From the NCBI GenBank assembly GCA_937902055.1, contig CALGUJ010000184.1:1-16588 (forward strand): 16,588 nucleotides of DNA, in the 5' to 3' direction. The notes below the pieces were generated by a model. The model was not told where the DNA came from. It ran no database searches and saw only the letters and a program-made list of their open reading frames with translations. The translations under genes were made by a program, and so were the position numbers. This document shows positions 14,485 to 16,588 of the stretch, piece by piece; the first letter of the stretch is position 1, and the number at the start of each line of letters is the position of its first letter. The stretch is from an uncultured Pelolinea sp. Lineage in GTDB: Bacteria > Chloroflexota > Anaerolineae > Anaerolineales > Anaerolineaceae.

Positions 14485-15231
14485 ATGAATAAACAACCAT
14501 TTACCAGATTGGTACCCGGCGATATTGGCGAGACCGTATTCATTCCCGGCGACGTAAGCCGGGCCAAGATCATCGCGGAACATTTTGACAGCTATGAGCT
14601 GGTCGCTTCAAATCAACAATTCAATACCTTCACCGGAACGTATAAAGGCGTGAAAGTCAGCACCACCTCTACCGGTATCGGCGGCGCGGCTGCAGCCATC
14701 ACGATAGAAGAATTGGTCAATGTCGGCGCAAAGAACGTGATCCGCATCGGCACCGGTGGTATGATGCAGACCTGGCTGCCCCGGCCGGGAATCATGGTCA
14801 TAACCGGAGCTGTCTGCGGTGATGGCACCAGCCAGGAATATTACCCGACGGGATATCCGGCGGTTGCCGATTTTCATATCGTCGAGGCAATGATAAAATC
14901 AGCAGAGGAATTAGGCATTGTAGTGAACCCGGGTTACGAGTGGTCTCACGATTCTTTTTATGCCGGCTCGGTTTTTTCGAAGATGAACATCCTTGAGATT
15001 GAAAAACCTTGGATCGACGCTGGTGTCCTGATAGCTTCGCAGGAAGCTGCAACCGTCTTCAATGTTTCGAGAAGGAGGAAAATTCGCGGGGGGACGATTC
15101 TTTGTTCCGAAGGTTGCCATCAGTATCCTGATCTGGATGTATCCCCTGAAGTCATGGCAACAGCCATTTCGGACGCAACCAGGGTTTGCCTGGAGACTGC
15201 GGTAAAACTGCATAATCTGGATCATGCCTGA
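14485..15231 (+). CDS. Nucleoside phosphorylase paralogue B2, lacking the trans-donated His and Arg
   Basis: A 248-residue B-type paralogue, about half identical to B1 by eye. The cis pocket is kept: G22 and R26 (IPGDVSRAK), R87 and T90 (RIGTGGMM), and E187 in ASQEAAT. The two residues that this family lends to the adjacent subunit are gone: QHHID of B1 is QPFTR here (His6 to Phe), and HKRQYITYTG is SNQQFNTFTG (Arg44 to Gln). The base loop also differs (WSHDSFYAGSVF). B2 therefore cannot complete a partner's site but could have a working site of its own if A2 supplies His and Arg. AAGGAG lies 8 nt before the start. The amidohydrolase follows after 23 nt. Confidence 0.88.
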   Translation: MNKQPFTRLVPGDIGETVFIPGDVSRAKIIAEHFDSYELVASNQQFNTFTGTYKGVKVSTTSTGIGGAAAAITIEELVNVGAKNVIRIGTGGMMQTWLPRPGIMVITGAVCGDGTSQEYYPTGYPAVADFHIVEAMIKSAEELGIVVNPGYEWSHDSFYAGSVFSKMNILEIEKPWIDAGVLIASQEAATVFNVSRRRKIRGGTILCSEGCHQYPDLDVSPEVMATAISDATRVCLETAVKLHNLDHA

Positions 15232-15254
15232 TAAAAAGAAAGAGGATTCCTGAA

Positions 15255-16574
15255 ATGAAGACTTTATTGAAAAATGGAATTTCATTCTACCCTCCCACTT
15301 ACGAGGTTAAACCGATCAATATCCTGATTGAAGATACTGAAATCATCCAGGTCAGCGACAAGAAAATCGAAAGCACACCGGACATGGTGGTTTACGATTT
15401 AAACGGCAACCTGATCGTTCCCGGCTTCATGGATTGCCACACGCACCTGGCGCAGTCCTTTGGACGCGGCATCTACGACAACTTGCACCTGACCCAATGG
15501 CTTTACACCATGGGCCGCCATTTTGACCTCACCCGCGAACAAACTTACGCAGCCACTCAACTGGCGTGTATCGAAGCGATCAAATCCGGCACGACCTTTG
15601 TCGGCGAAATGGCCACTGCCGGCGCATATGATATCGAATGCATCCAGGCCATTGCAGATTCAGGCTTGCGCGCGGACGTTTGCCTGGCGGTAGGGGATTT
15701 CCAGGAGGGAGATAATGAGCCGCCGGATATGAACGCTGATCAAATCCTGGATTTATTGCGCGATCTGCACAAGGAATGGCACGGGAAAAACAACGGACGG
15801 ATTACCACTCGTGTCAGCCCGGTCGGGCTGCCGGCTTGCACGGAAGAACTCATGCGCGGTTCACGCGCTTTAGCCAATGAACTTGGCGTGGGAATTCATA
15901 CTCATTGCTGCGAGGGAGAAACCGAGACTGCCAATTCATACGATCGCTTCAATTGCAGCGAAGTGGAAGCGCTGGAGCGTTTCGGCGTGTTAGGCCCCGA
16001 TTGCCAATTGGTTCATAACATCTGGCTCACAGAACATGACATGGATTTAATGGCCGAATACAAGTGCAGCGCCATCACCTGCCCCTCAACCAATACCAAG
16101 ATCACGGACGGCATGCCGACCGTGCCCGGATTGTACAAGCGCGGTGTGAATATCGCCATCGGCTGCGACGGTGAATCCAGCAGCGGCACTTATGACATGC
16201 TGCAAGAAGTGCGGTTGGTGGCATTGCTGGCCAGAGTCAGCACGGGCGATGCGGCCTTGGTCAAAGCGGAAGAAGCCTACGAGATGATGACCAAAAATGG
16301 CCGCCAGGCGGTTGGCTTCGATACCAAGGTCGGTGAAATCAAACCCGGTTTCAAGGCTGACCTGACAGTAATCAATTACCCGGCTCCGCATCTGATCGAT
16401 GAAAGGCGCCTGATGTCAAACTTCATTTATTCAGCCACCGGCGGTGATGTCCTTTCGGTATTTGTGGATGGAAAGCCATTGATGTTGGAGCGCAAGCTCA
16501 CACAGATTGATGAAGAAGAAGTCTTGAACAAAATTACAGAAATCATGCGGAAAGCAGATAACCTGCTACCCTAA
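15255..16574 (+). CDS. Amidohydrolase, ATZ/TRZ - SAH/MTA deaminase-like
   Basis: A 439-residue metal-dependent amidohydrolase of the family that includes S-adenosylhomocysteine/methylthioadenosine deaminase, chlorohydrolases (AtzA/TrzN) and guanine or 8-oxoguanine deaminases. The N-terminal beta domain leads to VPGFMDCHTHLAQSF with metal ligands H62 and H64. H217 and E220 lie in HTHCCEGETE, H254 in VHNIWLTEHD and D305 in IGCDGESSSG; the CPSTNTKITDG stretch (276-286) is the usual substrate loop. The closing GEIKPGFKADLTVIN is typical of the family. All catalytic residues are present, so it is likely an active deaminase or related hydrolase. Its place as last gene of the phosphorylase operon, 23 nt after B2, suggests a purine nucleoside or base as substrate; SAH/MTA deamination is one possibility. 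AGAGG lies 9 nt before the start. The 14 nt after the stop hold nothing assignable. Confidence 0.9.
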   Translation: MKTLLKNGISFYPPTYEVKPINILIEDTEIIQVSDKKIESTPDMVVYDLNGNLIVPGFMDCHTHLAQSFGRGIYDNLHLTQWLYTMGRHFDLTREQTYAATQLACIEAIKSGTTFVGEMATAGAYDIECIQAIADSGLRADVCLAVGDFQEGDNEPPDMNADQILDLLRDLHKEWHGKNNGRITTRVSPVGLPACTEELMRGSRALANELGVGIHTHCCEGETETANSYDRFNCSEVEALERFGVLGPDCQLVHNIWLTEHDMDLMAEYKCSAITCPSTNTKITDGMPTVPGLYKRGVNIAIGCDGESSSGTYDMLQEVRLVALLARVSTGDAALVKAEEAYEMMTKNGRQAVGFDTKVGEIKPGFKADLTVINYPAPHLIDERRLMSNFIYSATGGDVLSVFVDGKPLMLERKLTQIDEEEVLNKITEIMRKADNLLP

Positions 16575-16588
16575 AGACATATAATTGA

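Overview
The window looks like an ordinary chromosomal stretch of a mesophilic, probably anaerobic bacterium of medium G+C content that uses Shine-Dalgarno starts. The mix of genes (K+-independent membrane pyrophosphatase, a SUMF1-type lipoprotein, a Tyr/His-motif hypothetical protein, clustered nucleoside phosphorylase paralogues) is most like Chloroflexota of the class Anaerolineae. That placement is an inference from recalled protein similarity; there is no rRNA or other marker here. No tRNA, rRNA, insertion sequence, phage gene or CRISPR array was seen.

Layout. Positions 1-1171 hold the tail of an upstream gene and a GNAT-like protein, facing a small YvlD-like membrane protein (minus strand, 1223-1582) across a shared bidirectional terminator. 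From 1660 a strong promoter with an overlapping palindromic operator drives a PadR regulator and an overlapping MFS transporter (1726-3292), closed by a terminator. Two conserved proteins of unknown function follow (3369-3962 and 4198-4962), then a complete membrane-integral pyrophosphatase, hppA (5081-7153), with a very strong terminator.

The second half is mostly purine/nucleoside metabolism. It starts with an adenine-deaminase-type amidohydrolase (7334-8341), interrupted in theme by a lipoprotein with a formylglycine-generating-enzyme-like fold (8433-9407), and a nucleoside hydrolase family protein (9517-10479). A good sigma70-type promoter at 10550-10578 then opens a long (about 250 nt) leader and a tightly spaced six-gene operon (10837-16574): phosphorylase A1, phosphorylase B1, MFS transporter, phosphorylase A2, phosphorylase B2, and an ATZ/TRZ-type amidohydrolase. 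Gaps in the operon are 7-33 nt.

Most interesting observation. The four phosphorylases belong to the uridine phosphorylase/PNP (NP-I) family and form a duplicated A-B pair. In the second pair the active-site losses are complementary. A2 keeps the His and Arg that this family donates across the dimer interface but has altered cis phosphate and base-pocket glycines. B2 keeps the cis pocket but has lost the donated His and Arg. This predicts an obligate A2-B2 heterodimer with one kind of working site, fed by B2's own pocket plus residues from A2. None of the four keeps the Gln/Arg pair that reads uracil in E. coli uridine phosphorylase, so the substrate is open. A working model, by inference, is that the MFS protein imports a nucleoside, the phosphorylases split it, and the amidohydrolase deaminates the nucleoside or base; adenine deaminase and the nucleoside hydrolase nearby would feed the same salvage route.
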